Assembly: GCA_963721345.1 (NCBI GenBank)
Contig: CAVRIT010000002.1
Span: 1-64,000 of the forward strand
Direction: 5' to 3'
Source: JACDAN01 sp963721345
Lineage (GTDB): Bacteria; Actinomycetota; Thermoleophilia; Gaiellales; Gaiellaceae
DNA length: 64,000 nucleotides
How positions within the stretch are numbered: position 1 is the first letter of the stretch; every line of letters begins with the position of its first letter. The position numbers were made by a program, and so were the translations under genes. The notes below the pieces were generated by a model that saw nothing but the letters and a program-made list of their open reading frames with translations, had not been told where the DNA came from and did no database searches. This document shows, one piece after another, positions 15,762 to 23,921 of this stretch.

Positions 15762-18700
15762 GTGGCCGCCGAGTTCGTCCATCTTCACGTCCACTCCGAG
15801 TTCTCGATCCTCGACGGGGCCTGCCGGATCCCGGACCTGACCTCGCGCGCCGCGGAGCTCGAGATGCCCGCCGTCGCGCTCACCGACCACGGGTCGCTTG
15901 CCGGTGCCGTCCAGCTCTACCAGCACGCGCAGAAGGCCGGCGTCAAGCCGCTGATCGGCTGCGAGGTCTATGTCTGCGACGACGCTGCGAAGCAGGAGAA
16001 GGGCTACGCGCACCTGACGCTCCTGGCCGAGTCCACCGAGGGCTACGGGAACCTGATCAAGCTCGCGTCGGCCGGCTACCTCCAGGGCTACTACTACAAG
16101 CCGCGCGTCGACTGGAACCACCTCGCGTCGCACGCGAAGGGCCTCGTCGCGCTCTCCGGCTGCCTGTCGGGCCGGGTCTGCAAGGCGCTCGAGGAGAACC
16201 GGCCCAAGGACGCCGCCTCGGACCTCGACCGGCTGAGCCCAGGTCTTCGGCCGTGACAACGTCTACGTCGAGATGCAGAACGCGGGCCTCGCCGAGCAGG
16301 CGCGGATCAACCCGCAGCTGGCGGCGCTCGCCGAGCAGTCGGGTCTGCCGCTCGTCGCGACCGGCGACGTCCACTACCTGCGCCACGAGGACGCGAAGGC
16401 CCACGAGGCGCTCCTCTGCATCCAGTCGGGCGACTCGCTGAGGAACCCGAACCGCTGGAAGTTCGACACCGACCAGTTCTTCTTCAAGAGCCCCGCGGAG
16501 ATGGCCGTCGACTTCGCCGACTACCCCGACGCGATGCGGCGGACGCTGGAGGTCGCGGAGCGGCTGAACGTCGAGATCCAGCTCGGCGAGATCCGGCTCC
16601 CCAGCTACCCGACGCCGGACGACCGCGACGCCTTCGACTACCTCGCCGAGCTCTGCGAAAAAGGCCTGCAGAAGCGCTACGAATCGGTCACGCCGGAGCT
16701 CAACGAGCGCCTTCGCTTCGAGCTGAAGACGATCAAGGAGATGGGCTTCGCGGACTACTTCCTGATCGTCTGGGACTTCGTGCGGTTCGCGAAGCAGAAC
16801 GGGATCCAGGTCGGGCCGGGCCGCGGCAGCGCGGCGGGATCGATCGCCGCCTACGCGCTGGAGATCACGGACGTCGACCCGATGCGCTACGACCTGCTCT
16901 TCGAGCGGTTCCTCAACCCGGGCCGGAAGTCCATGCCCGACATGGACATCGACTTCGCCGTCGCGGGCCGCGACCGGGTCATCAACTACGTGGCCGAGAA
17001 GTACGGCCGCGATCGCGTCGCCCAGATCATCACCTTCGGCACGATGCTCGCCCGGGCCGCGGTGCGCGACGCCGGCCGCGTGCTGGAGATCCCGTACGGC
17101 ACGGTCGACCGGATCGCGAAGCTGATCCCGGAAGGGCCGAAGGTCTACCTCGACGACTGCCTGAAGCCCGGCGCGGAGCTGAAGCAGGCGTACGACGGAG
17201 ATCCGCAGGTGCGCGAGATCGTCGATCTGGCCAAGCCGCTCGAGGGGTTGGTTCGCAACGACTCGATCCACGCGGCGGGCGTCGTGATCGGCGACCGGCC
17301 GCTGACGGAGTACGTCCCGCTCCAGCAGAAGGGCGCCGACCAGGAGGTCGTCACGCAGTTCGGGATGTGGGACGTCGAGGCGCTCGGGCTCCTGAAGATG
17401 GACTTCCTCGGCCTCCGCAACCTCGACGTGATCGAGAAGACGTACCAGCTGGTGGGCGGGCTGACGAACGAGAAGATCCCGCTCGACGACAAGCAGACCT
17501 ACGAGATGCTGGCGCGCGGCGACGCGATGGGCGTCTTCCAGTTCGAGTCGTCGGGGATGCGAGAGGCGCTGCGGCAGGTCAAGCCGACCGAGTTCGAGGA
17601 TCTGATCGCGCTCGTCGCTCTCTATCGCCCGGGCCCGATGGGCTACATCCCGGCCTACGCGAAGCGGAAGAACCGGCTCGAGTCGGTGACGTTCATCGAC
17701 GAGCGGCTGAAGCCGATCACCGAGCCCACCTACGGGATCGCGATCTACCAGGAGCAGTACATGGAGATCGCCAAGCAGCTCGCCGGGTTCTCACCGGCGG
17801 AGGCGGACGATCTCCGCAAGGCGATCGGCAAGAAGATCCATTCGCTGATGGCGTCCCTGAAGGAGAAGTTCCTCGAGGGGTGCGCTGCGAACGGCGTCTC
17901 GCACCAGGTCGCGACGCAGCTCTGGAAGGACACGGAGCAGTCCCAGGACTACTCCTTCAACAAGTCCCACGCCGCGTGCTACGCGCTGATCGCCTACCGC
18001 ACGGCCTGGCTGAAGGCGAACTACCCCTGCCAGTACATGGCCGCGCTGATCTCGTCCGTGATGAACACGAAGGACCGCGTTCCGCTGTACGTGAACGCCT
18101 GCGCCGAGATGGGGATCGAGGTCGAGCCACCCGACGTGAACATGTCCCAGACGGACTTCGCCGTCGTGGAGGGAAAGATCCGCTTCGGGCTCAATGCGGT
18201 GAAGAACGTCGGCGAGGGAGCGGCGGCGGCGATCGTCGCGGCGCGCGGCCAGGGTGAGCGGTTCGCCTCGCTGTGGGAGCTGACGGAGCGCGTCCCGACG
18301 ACGGTCGTGAACAAGCGAGCGCTCGAGTCGCTGATCATGTGCGGCGCGCTGGACTCGACCGGCGCTTCGCGGAAAGGGATGCTCGAAGCACTCGACGCGG
18401 CGCTCGGTTCGGGCGCGCGGCGACAGGAGGATCTCTTCTTCGGGCAGGAGTCGATGTTCGAGGTCGAGCACCCGCCGATCACCGGCGGGGAATACGAGAA
18501 GAACGAGCTGCTGCGCCTCGAGAAGGAGTCGCTGGGGCTGTACGTCTCCGAGCACCCGCTGCATGCGATCAAGGAGCAGCTGGGGCGCAAGACGGACTGC
18601 CGGCTGGCGGACGTGCCGCTGCGGCGAGACGGCGAGATCGTGATGGTCGGCGGGATCGTCGGCGCGCTGCGGCAGTTGACCACCCGCAAGGGTGATCCGA

Positions 18701-19116
18701 TGGTCTTCGCGCGGCTCGACGACCTGACGGGGAGCGCCGAGTGCGTCGTCTTCAACTCGGTCTACGTCCACTCGCGGGAGCTGATCGCCGTCGACGAGAT
18801 CCTCGTCGTCAAGGCGCGGATCGACCACAAGGAGGGTGAGACGAAGCTGATCGCGATGGAGGTCACGCCGTTCGAGGCCGCACAGGAGGCGAAGGAAGTA
18901 CGGCTGCGCGTCGACGCGCTGAAGGCGGAGGCCGGCCTGGTGGGCGAGCTCGCGCGGCTCGTGAAGGACTTTCCGGGCGAGGTGCCGGTCGTCCTCAACG
19001 TGGACACGTCGCTCGGCCCGAAGGTGCTGGAGCTCGGGCCGGGCTATCGGGTGAAGCCGAGCGCCGCCTTCTTCGGCGAGGTCAAGGCGCTGCTCGGCGA
19101 GGCCGCAGTCGCGTAG
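15762..19116 (+). CDS. dnaE: DNA polymerase III alpha subunit, one apparent +1 frameshift
   Basis: About 1,117 residues after correction. The PHP domain is at the N-terminus (FVHLHVHSEFSILDGACRI, ALTDHGSLAGAVQLY). The palm motif SMPDMDIDF near residue 391 holds two catalytic Asp residues, and DFLGLRNLDVI near 546 the third. NKSHAACYALIAYRTAWLK lies near 733. Tandem HhH and an OB fold follow (MVGGIVGALRQLTTRKGDPMVFARLDD). The frame stops at 16256, but removing one base near 16236 gives LAQVFGRDNVYVEMQNAGL and continuous homology. An intact replicative polymerase is expected, so this is likely a sequence error. GTG start chosen because it begins the PHP domain directly. Confidence 0.93.
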
Positions 19117-19144
19117 GGCCCTTCTCGCCTGCCTTCTCGCCGTC

Positions 19145-19621
19145 ATGGCCGGCTGTGGGGGCAGCGAGCCCGAGTCGTTCTCGGGGCGTGTCGCCTCGGT
19201 CTCCGACGGAGACACGATTCGTCTCGCCGACGGAACGCGTGTCCGGCTCGTGCAGATCGACGCCCCGGAGCCGGCGCAGGGCGAGTGCTTCGGCCGGGAG
19301 GCGGGCGCGTCGTTGCGGCGCGTGCTTCCGCCCGGAACCGAGGTGCGCGTGGCCTACGACGAGGAGCTCGATCGCGAAGACAGGTTCGGTCGAGCGCTCG
19401 GCTACGTCTTCGTCGGCGACCTCAACGTCAACGGCACGCTCGTGGAGATCGGCGCAGCGGCGCCCTACTTCTTCGACGGTGAGCGTGGGCTCTACGCGGA
19501 CGACCTGCTCGAGGCTGCGACTCGCGCGAAGGCCGAGCGCCGCGGGCTCTGGGGCGCCTGTCCCAGGGCCAGGCTGCAGCCGGACCGTCCGATCGAGGCG
19601 GGACCCGCCCGCCGGGACTGA
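19145..19621 (+). CDS. Staphylococcal nuclease-like (thermonuclease) lipoprotein
   Basis: SNase domain: GRVASVSDGDTIRLADGTRVRLVQIDAPEP, REDRFGRALGYVFV and LVEIGAAAPYFFDGERGLYADDLLEAATRAKAERRGLWGAC, containing the catalytic Asp/Arg/Glu/Arg set. It cleaves DNA and RNA at the cell surface. The ATG at 19145 sits inside a lipoprotein signal peptide: reading upstream in frame gives RRALLACLLAVMAGCGGS with lipobox MAGC, but no start codon. One missing G at about 19114 would create the GTGA overlap with dnaE common in this genome, starting GTG-AGG-GCC. The true start is therefore probably near 19113. Confidence 0.82.
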   Translation: MAGCGGSEPESFSGRVASVSDGDTIRLADGTRVRLVQIDAPEPAQGECFGREAGASLRRVLPPGTEVRVAYDEELDREDRFGRALGYVFVGDLNVNGTLVEIGAAAPYFFDGERGLYADDLLEAATRAKAERRGLWGACPRARLQPDRPIEAGPARRD

Positions 19622-19633
19622 GATACTCGCCGC

Positions 19634-20005
19634 ATGATGCGGCGATTCATCGTCGGCCTGCTGGTCGGCTGGGGCGTGAACGTCATCGCCCTGATCCTCG
19701 TCGACTCGATCTTCGGCGACGACGTCGAGATCGCGCGCTGGGGGCCGCTACTGCTCGGCGCTGCCGTTCTGGGGATCGCGAACGCGATCGTGAAGCCGAT
19801 CCTGACGCTCCTCACCTTGCCGCTCGTCCTGATCACGCTCGGTCTGTCCTACTTCGCGATCAACGTCCTCATGCTCGCGCTCGCCGAGTGGATCGCACCC
19901 GACTTCTCGATCGACGGCTTCTGGACGTACATCGGCGCGACGATCGTCGTCTGGTTTGTGAACTGGATCCTGAGCATGATCCTGGACCGCGTCGCCGGCG
20001 AGTAG
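19634..20005 (+). CDS. Phage-holin-4-superfamily membrane protein
   Basis: A 123-residue protein with four hydrophobic segments (about residues 5-24, 39-58, 62-84 and 98-118). IANAIVKPILTLLTLPLVLITLGL and FAINVLMLALAEWIAP are typical of the widespread chromosomal phage_holin_4_2/YvlD-like family, whose function is poorly known. Not evidence of a prophage. GATACT at 19622-19627 is 6 bases before the ATG (leaderless pattern). The opposite-strand gene overlaps its last 258 bases. Confidence 0.8.
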   Translation: MMRRFIVGLLVGWGVNVIALILVDSIFGDDVEIARWGPLLLGAAVLGIANAIVKPILTLLTLPLVLITLGLSYFAINVLMLALAEWIAPDFSIDGFWTYIGATIVVWFVNWILSMILDRVAGE

Positions 20006-20509
20006 CCGCCGCCGGATCGCCTTCAACCAGCTCCGCCTGATCGCGCCGCTTCCGAGTCTGATCAGCAACCAGTAGCGACGGAACTTGCGCCTCGCGCGTT
20101 GGTCGGTCCCGACGACCCGCGTCTCCGTGGTGATCCGGGTCCCGCCGCGCTCTGCCTCGACCCGGAAGTTCATCGCCGCCTTCGCGTAGCCGGGCTCGGC
20201 GAAGGCGGCGAAGCTCTCGACGACCTGCGGGCGATTCCGGAACGGGCTCCAGAAGCGGCCGATCGCGCCGACCACGATCTCCTCGCCGGCTCGCTCGCCG
20301 AGCGGCATGAACCCCGCGTTCTCCAGCTCGCTGAGTAGTGGCAGATCGGGATCGAACGCACGCCGGGACCGCCCGAAGGTCCGGAGTCGCATCAACGGCC
20401 CGAACAGCCGCACCTCACGCGCCGAGACGGCCCGGAGAGCCTCGTACGCGCCGCCAGGCGGTGCGGCCACCCATAGCGAGTGGACTTCGCGCGCGTCGTA
20501 CCTGGGCAT
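19748..20509 (-). CDS. SRPBCC-like (polyketide cyclase/START-fold) protein, long antisense overlap
   Basis: From ATG 20509 the protein reads MPRYDAREVHSLWVAAPPGGAYEALRAVS, then VVGAIGRFWSPF and AKAAMNFRVEAERGGTRITTETRVVGTDQRARRKFRRYWLLIRLGSGAIRRSWLKAI. This fits a hydrophobic-pocket SRPBCC fold of about 165 residues. The frame then runs a further 85 highly charged residues antisense to the holin-like gene. That tail looks non-functional, and the natural end is probably near 20000. ATG 20509 is preferred over GTG 20539 because a small gene stops 8 bases upstream. Confidence 0.6.
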   Translation of the reverse strand: MPRYDAREVHSLWVAAPPGGAYEALRAVSAREVRLFGPLMRLRTFGRSRRAFDPDLPLLSELENAGFMPLGERAGEEIVVGAIGRFWSPFRNRPQVVESFAAFAEPGYAKAAMNFRVEAERGGTRITTETRVVGTDQRARRKFRRYWLLIRLGSGAIRRSWLKAIRRRLLAGDAVQDHAQDPVHKPDDDRRADVRPEAVDREVGCDPLGEREHEDVDREVGQTERDQDERQGEERQDRLHDRVRDPQNGSAEQ

Positions 20510-20517
20510 CAACTGTT

Positions 20518-20607
20518 CTAGAAGCGTTCGAGCAGCCACTCGTCAACCTCGGCGCCGCCTTCGCGGACCAGAAGTGTGCGGCCGTCCGGCGTCGTGACCG
20601 AACGCAT
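20518..20607 (-). CDS. Very small leaderless gene (29 residues)
   Basis: Minus-strand frame from ATG 20607 to TAG 20518-20520. The product begins MRSVTTPDGRTLLVREGG and ends DEWLLERF. TAGACT at 20614-20619 (minus strand) is exactly 6 bases before the ATG, as in other leaderless genes here. The next gene starts 8 bases after its stop. The balanced, codon-like composition and clean operon placement support a real small protein, possibly a leader peptide. Function unknown. Confidence 0.5.
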   Translation of the reverse strand: MRSVTTPDGRTLLVREGGAEVDEWLLERF

Positions 20608-20619
20608 CGACGCAGTCTA

Positions 20620-20645
20620 GGAACCCCTGTTGCTCCACCGGTGTA
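20620..20645 (+). promoter_or_regulatory. Predicted ECF-sigma promoter of the sigma gene
   Basis: GGAACCC (20620-20626), 13 bases, GGTGTA (20640-20645). The same two blocks at the same spacing precede the gene at 21977. GGAAC is the classic -35 core of ECF-dependent promoters. The start codon GTG at 20655 lies about where transcription would begin. Confidence 0.55.
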
Positions 20646-20654
20646 GAAGGGACA

Positions 20655-21215
20655 GTGGTGGGCCGACCACTGCCCGAAGCGGAACTCGTCGAACGCGCGA
20701 GGCGCGGTGATCAGGACGCCTATGGAGAACTCGTGCACGCATACCAAGGGATCGCTTTCCGGACCGCCTACCTCTTGACGGGGAACGCGGCGGACGCGGA
20801 GGACGCGGCGCAGGAGGCCTTCGTCAAGGCGTTCTACGCGCTCGGCCGTTTCCGCCGCGGCGCCGAGCTCCGACCGTGGCTGCTGCGGATCGTCGCCAAC
20901 GAGGCGCGGAATCGCCGCCGCTCGGCCGGCCGGCGCGGACACCTCGCGCTGCGCGCCGCCGCGGCAACTCCCTCGGGGGGCGCGGCCCCGTCCCCCGAGT
21001 CCTCTGTGGTCGCCGCGGAGCAGAGCGAGTCGCTGCTTGCGGCGCTCGAATCGCTCCGCGAGGAGGAACGCGACGTCGTGGCGTGCCGCTACCTGCTCGA
21101 CCTCTCGGAGGAGGAGACGGCCGAGACGCTCGGTCTGCGCAAGGGCACGGTGAAGTCGCGGCTCTCACGTGCGCTCGACCACCTGCGAGAACGGATGGAG
21201 GGAACGGATGTCTGA
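20655..21215 (+). CDS. ECF-family RNA polymerase sigma factor
   Basis: A 186-residue ECF sigma factor. Region 2 contains LVERARRGDQDAYGELVHAYQGIAFRTAYLLTGNAADAEDAAQEAFVKAFYALGRFRRG (about residues 10-68), and region 4 contains the helix-turn-helix LSEEETAETLGLRKGTVKSRLSRALDHLRERM near the C-terminus. A variable acidic linker with Ala/Ser/Pro joins them. Tandem GTG codons at 20655 and 20658 are both possible starts. It overlaps the following membrane regulator gene by 8 bases. Its own promoter has GGAACCC-N13-GGTGTA, shared with the gene at 21977, suggesting autoregulation. Confidence 0.92.
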   Translation: MVGRPLPEAELVERARRGDQDAYGELVHAYQGIAFRTAYLLTGNAADAEDAAQEAFVKAFYALGRFRRGAELRPWLLRIVANEARNRRRSAGRRGHLALRAAAATPSGGAAPSPESSVVAAEQSESLLAALESLREEERDVVACRYLLDLSEEETAETLGLRKGTVKSRLSRALDHLRERMEGTDV

Positions 21216-21915
21216 GCTCGAGCTCGCACTGAACAGGCTCGGCCGGGAGCTCGACTACCCGAACGCGCCGGATCTCACCGGCGCGGTGCGGAGGCGGCTC
21301 GCGGAAGGTCGGCGGCCACGCGCGTCCTGGCGCCGCCCGCTGGTGATCGTGCTCGCCGCGCTGCTGGTCGTCGTCGGGGCGCTGATGGTCGTCCCGCAGT
21401 CCCGGAGCGAGATCCTCGACTGGCTGGGGATCGGCGCCGGCACGCTGCGCTACGTCGACGAGCTGCCGAAGACGGAGAAGGCGCGGGAGGACCTTGCGCT
21501 CGGCGAGCGGATGAGCCTCGAGGGGGCGCGCGAGCTCTCGGACTTCGCGATCCGCGTCCCGAGCCTCGACGGCCTCGAGGACCCCGAGGTCTACCGCGGC
21601 TTCGTGGGCCAGGTGTCGTTCCTCTACGGGTCGGAGCGCGAGCCGCGGCTCCTGATCACGCAACTCCTCGGCCACGGCGCGTTCGAGAAGCTGCTCAGCA
21701 CGGGGACGGAAGTCGAGGTCGTCACCGAGGAAGATGCGCAGGGCGCGTGGCTCGAGGGGCAGGAGCACGTGCTCTTCTTCCCGGATGCCGGTCCGGAAGC
21801 GCCTCGGCTCGTCGGCAACACGCTGCTGCTCCAGCGCGACGACGGCGCGACGGTGCGCATCGAGGCGGACATCCCGAAGCGCGAGGCGCTGAAGATCTAC
21901 CGCTCGATGCGGTGA
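21208..21915 (+). CDS. Single-pass membrane protein, probable anti-sigma or sigma-linked regulator
   Basis: A 235-residue protein. A short cytoplasmic N-terminus (SELELALNRLGRELDYPNAPDL) is followed by one membrane segment (LVIVLAALLVVVGALMVV, about residues 49-66) and a C-terminal outside domain of about 165 residues (DWLGIGAGTLRYVDELP, VGQVSFLYGSEREPRLLITQLLG, LLLQRDDGATVRIEADI). The start ATG 21208 overlaps the sigma gene. Topology and coupling suggest an anti-sigma factor, but the zinc-binding anti-sigma HxxxCxxC motif is absent. Confidence 0.65.
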   Translation: MSELELALNRLGRELDYPNAPDLTGAVRRRLAEGRRPRASWRRPLVIVLAALLVVVGALMVVPQSRSEILDWLGIGAGTLRYVDELPKTEKAREDLALGERMSLEGARELSDFAIRVPSLDGLEDPEVYRGFVGQVSFLYGSEREPRLLITQLLGHGAFEKLLSTGTEVEVVTEEDAQGAWLEGQEHVLFFPDAGPEAPRLVGNTLLLQRDDGATVRIEADIPKREALKIYRSMR

Positions 21916-21921
21916 GGACCC

Positions 21922-21947
21922 GGAACCCGAAGCGCTCCGTAGGTGTA
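21922..21947 (+). promoter_or_regulatory. Predicted ECF-sigma target promoter
   Basis: GGAACCC (21922-21928), 13 bases, GGTGTA (21942-21947), matching the promoter of the upstream sigma gene at both blocks and in spacing. A Shine-Dalgarno GAGGAGG (21964-21970) and ATG 21977 follow. Confidence 0.55.
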
Positions 21948-21976
21948 AAGGCGAAAACCCCTCGAGGAGGTTGCAG

Positions 21977-22480
21977 ATGAGAAAGCTCCTGATCGGACTC
22001 GCAGTCGCCGCTCTCGCGCTGCCCGCGACGGCCGCGGCGGGCGGGTGGGCGACCGCGGGCGTCCAGCCGCCGGACGGCGGCGTCGGCGCCGGCGACACCT
22101 GGAACGCGAAGGTGACGATCCTTCAGCACGGGAATCCGGAAACGCCGCTGATGGGCGTCGTCCCGACCCTGACGATCAAGCAGGGCTCGACGATGAAGAC
22201 CTTCAAGGGCACGACCACCGGCCTGGACGGCGTCTCGACGATCAAGGTCGTCTTCCCGAGCGGCGGGTCGTGGAACTACGAGGTCTACGACGGCTTCGGC
22301 ACCTACGGCGGCGCCCAGACGCACGCCTTCCCCGCCGTCACGATCGGCGCGGGAAGCGGCGGTTTCGGCCTGCCGACGGTGACGATCGCTGCGCTGCTGC
22401 TTGCGGCGATGGGCATCGGGTTCGCGCTGTGGCTGCTCTCGCGGCGGCTCCGCGTCCGCGCGCCGGCACCCACGCACTAG
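21977..22480 (+). CDS. Secreted protein with C-terminal membrane anchor, function unknown
   Basis: A 167-residue protein. Signal peptide (KLLIGLAVAALALPATAAAG), an outside beta-rich domain (WATAGVQPPDGGVGAGDTWNAKVTILQHG, TPLMGVVPTLTIK, GVSTIKVVFPSGGSWNYEVYDGF) and a C-terminal membrane helix (VTIAALLLAAMGIGFALWLLSRR). The Ig-like, FixH/YtkA-like strand pattern suggests an extracytoplasmic binding domain, but no ligand motif is evident. A strong GAGGAGG ribosome site lies 6 bases before ATG 21977. It is probably controlled by the adjacent ECF sigma factor. Confidence 0.65.
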   Translation: MRKLLIGLAVAALALPATAAAGGWATAGVQPPDGGVGAGDTWNAKVTILQHGNPETPLMGVVPTLTIKQGSTMKTFKGTTTGLDGVSTIKVVFPSGGSWNYEVYDGFGTYGGAQTHAFPAVTIGAGSGGFGLPTVTIAALLLAAMGIGFALWLLSRRLRVRAPAPTH

Positions 22481-22641
22481 TGCCCCGTCCAGCAGTACAT
22501 GCCGGCTTCTGGCCCGCGATCACGCGGCGCGAGAGCCCGCCCTGCTCCTCACCAAGGCTGTCCAGCCTTGGCTCGTCGCAGTGCGGACTCTCGCTTGGTG
22601 CTCGCGACCCAGAAACTCGGCGCCACTACTAGACGGGGCAC
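22480..22641. repeat. 162-base imperfect palindrome (long hairpin or MITE-like element)
   Basis: The two halves (22480-22560 and 22563-22641) are inverted copies with scattered differences. The outer 17 bases match with two mismatches (GTGCCCCGTCYAGYAGT), the centre has perfect 9-base arms CCAAGGCTG-TC-CAGCCTTGG, and shared stretches between include TTCTGG, CGCGA and GCGAGAG. Either a terminal-inverted-repeat element or an RNA that folds into one long hairpin, acting at least as a terminator for the gene at 21977. Confidence 0.6.
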
Positions 22642-22652
22642 CATCGCATCCA

Positions 22653-22720
22653 GGGGCGGCTCCTCCGGGGCCGCCCCGGATCCTTACGAAATCTCCTGGT
22701 CAACTCCCCAAAAGGGGGAG
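22653..22720 (+). promoter_or_regulatory. Two hairpins upstream of the 22782 gene
   Basis: GGGGCGGC (22653-22660) pairs with GCCGCCCC (22670-22677), and CTCCCC (22704-22709) pairs with GGGGAG (22715-22720). No uridine run follows either. The region 22642-22781 has no gene and no riboswitch that I recognise; it ends in a good Shine-Dalgarno (GGAGGT). Confidence 0.35.
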
Positions 22721-22781
22721 AACAGAGCGTTGTCGAGGGCCGTTAATGAGGGAGTACTGCGGCGACCCGGAGGTAACGCGA

Positions 22782-22984
22782 TGGGCGAGACAGAAGTTCA
22801 CGTTCTCGAAGACACGGAGCAGCAACTGATCGAGCTCTGGCGGAGCGAGGAGCTCCAGCGCGCCGGCTACGGCCACCGCGCTGCCGAGCGGCTTGCTGCC
22901 CGCCAGGACATCGATTTGCACCAGGCGGTCCAGCTGCTCGAGCGCGGATGCACGCCTGAGCTCGCGCTCAAGATCCTCCTGTAG
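22782..22984 (+). CDS. Small conserved-looking hypothetical protein (67 residues)
   Basis: ATG 22782 follows a GGAGGT ribosome site by 6 bases. The product is helical and acidic: GETEVHVLEDTEQQLIELWRSEEL, then AERLAARQDIDLHQAVQLLERGCTPELALKILL. The C-terminal half looks like a small three-helix or UBA-like unit. No family assigned. It precedes lgt by 27 bases on the same strand. Confidence 0.65.
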
Positions 22985-23011
22985 CGCCACGGCGCACGCG
23001 GGATCGGCAGA

Positions 23012-23905
23012 ATGCCGCGCGTGATCGCGTCTATCCCCTCGCCCGAGAACGGCTTCTTCGAAGTCGGTCCCGTGACGATCCACATGTACGGGCTCACGCT
23101 CCTGCTGGCGATCGCCGTCTGCATCGTCGTCACTGGGCTGCGGTGGACGAAGAAGCCGGGCGCGGACGGCGGCGACTGGGACCTGCTGCTCCGAATCTCC
23201 GTATGGGGCGTGGCGGCCGGCATCGTCGGCGCTCGCCTCTACCACGTGATCACGAGCTGGGACGAGGTGCCCGACCCGAAGTGGCAGGGCGTCTTCATGG
23301 TCTGGAAGGGCGGCCTCGGCGTCTGGGGCGGGATTCTCCTCGGGACGCTCGTCGGCGCCATTGTCGCGAAGCGCGCCGGGAAGAACCCGTACTCGCTGAT
23401 GGACGCTGCCGCGCCGGGTCTCTTGCTCGCGCACGGGGTCGGGCGCTTCGGCAACTGGTGGAACCAGGAGCTCTTCGGGAAGCCGACCGACCGCGCCTGG
23501 GGTCTCGAGATCTCGCCGGAGAAGCGTCCGCTCGACTATCCCGACACCGAGCTCTTCCACCCGACGTTCCTCTACGAGTTCATCTACGTCACGCTCGCTG
23601 CGGTGCTCCTGCTCGTGCTCGACCGGTTCTACCGGTTCAAGCCGCCGGCGCTCTTCGCGCTCTACGTGATGCTCTACACGTTCGGCCGGTTCTTCGAGGA
23701 GCTGCTGCGGATCGACCCGTCGCACGAGCTCGGGCCGTTCCGGCTGAACGCGTGGGTGTCGATCGTCGTCTTCATCCTGGCGACCGCGTTCTTCATCTGG
23801 TGGCAGTTCCTGCGCCGCGAGGGCCCGCGTCCCGAGCGGTCGCGCGAGGTGAAGCCGCCCGAGGGGCCGTCGATGGCGATCCCGAAGGGCCGCGTCCGGC
23901 ACTAG
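23012..23905 (+). CDS. lgt: Prolipoprotein diacylglyceryl transferase
   Basis: A 297-residue integral membrane enzyme that transfers diacylglyceryl to the lipobox cysteine of prolipoproteins, including several encoded in this window. About seven membrane segments. Signature blocks are GIVGARLYHVITSWD, WKGGLGVWGGILLG and the catalytic-region AHGVGRFGNWWNQELFGKPTDRAWGLEI (near residues 140-170), then HPTFLYEFIYVT and YVMLYTFGRFFEELLRIDP. The C-terminal tail is basic and Pro-rich. The start is the ATG beginning MPRVIASIPSP. Confidence 0.94.
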   Translation: MPRVIASIPSPENGFFEVGPVTIHMYGLTLLLAIAVCIVVTGLRWTKKPGADGGDWDLLLRISVWGVAAGIVGARLYHVITSWDEVPDPKWQGVFMVWKGGLGVWGGILLGTLVGAIVAKRAGKNPYSLMDAAAPGLLLAHGVGRFGNWWNQELFGKPTDRAWGLEISPEKRPLDYPDTELFHPTFLYEFIYVTLAAVLLLVLDRFYRFKPPALFALYVMLYTFGRFFEELLRIDPSHELGPFRLNAWVSIVVFILATAFFIWWQFLRREGPRPERSREVKPPEGPSMAIPKGRVRH

Positions 23906-23921
23906 CGCTAGGTTCTTGCGG

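Noticed and set aside
19634..20005. Prophage remnant because of the holin-like family name
   Set aside because: This family is common in bacterial chromosomes and no other phage gene is nearby.
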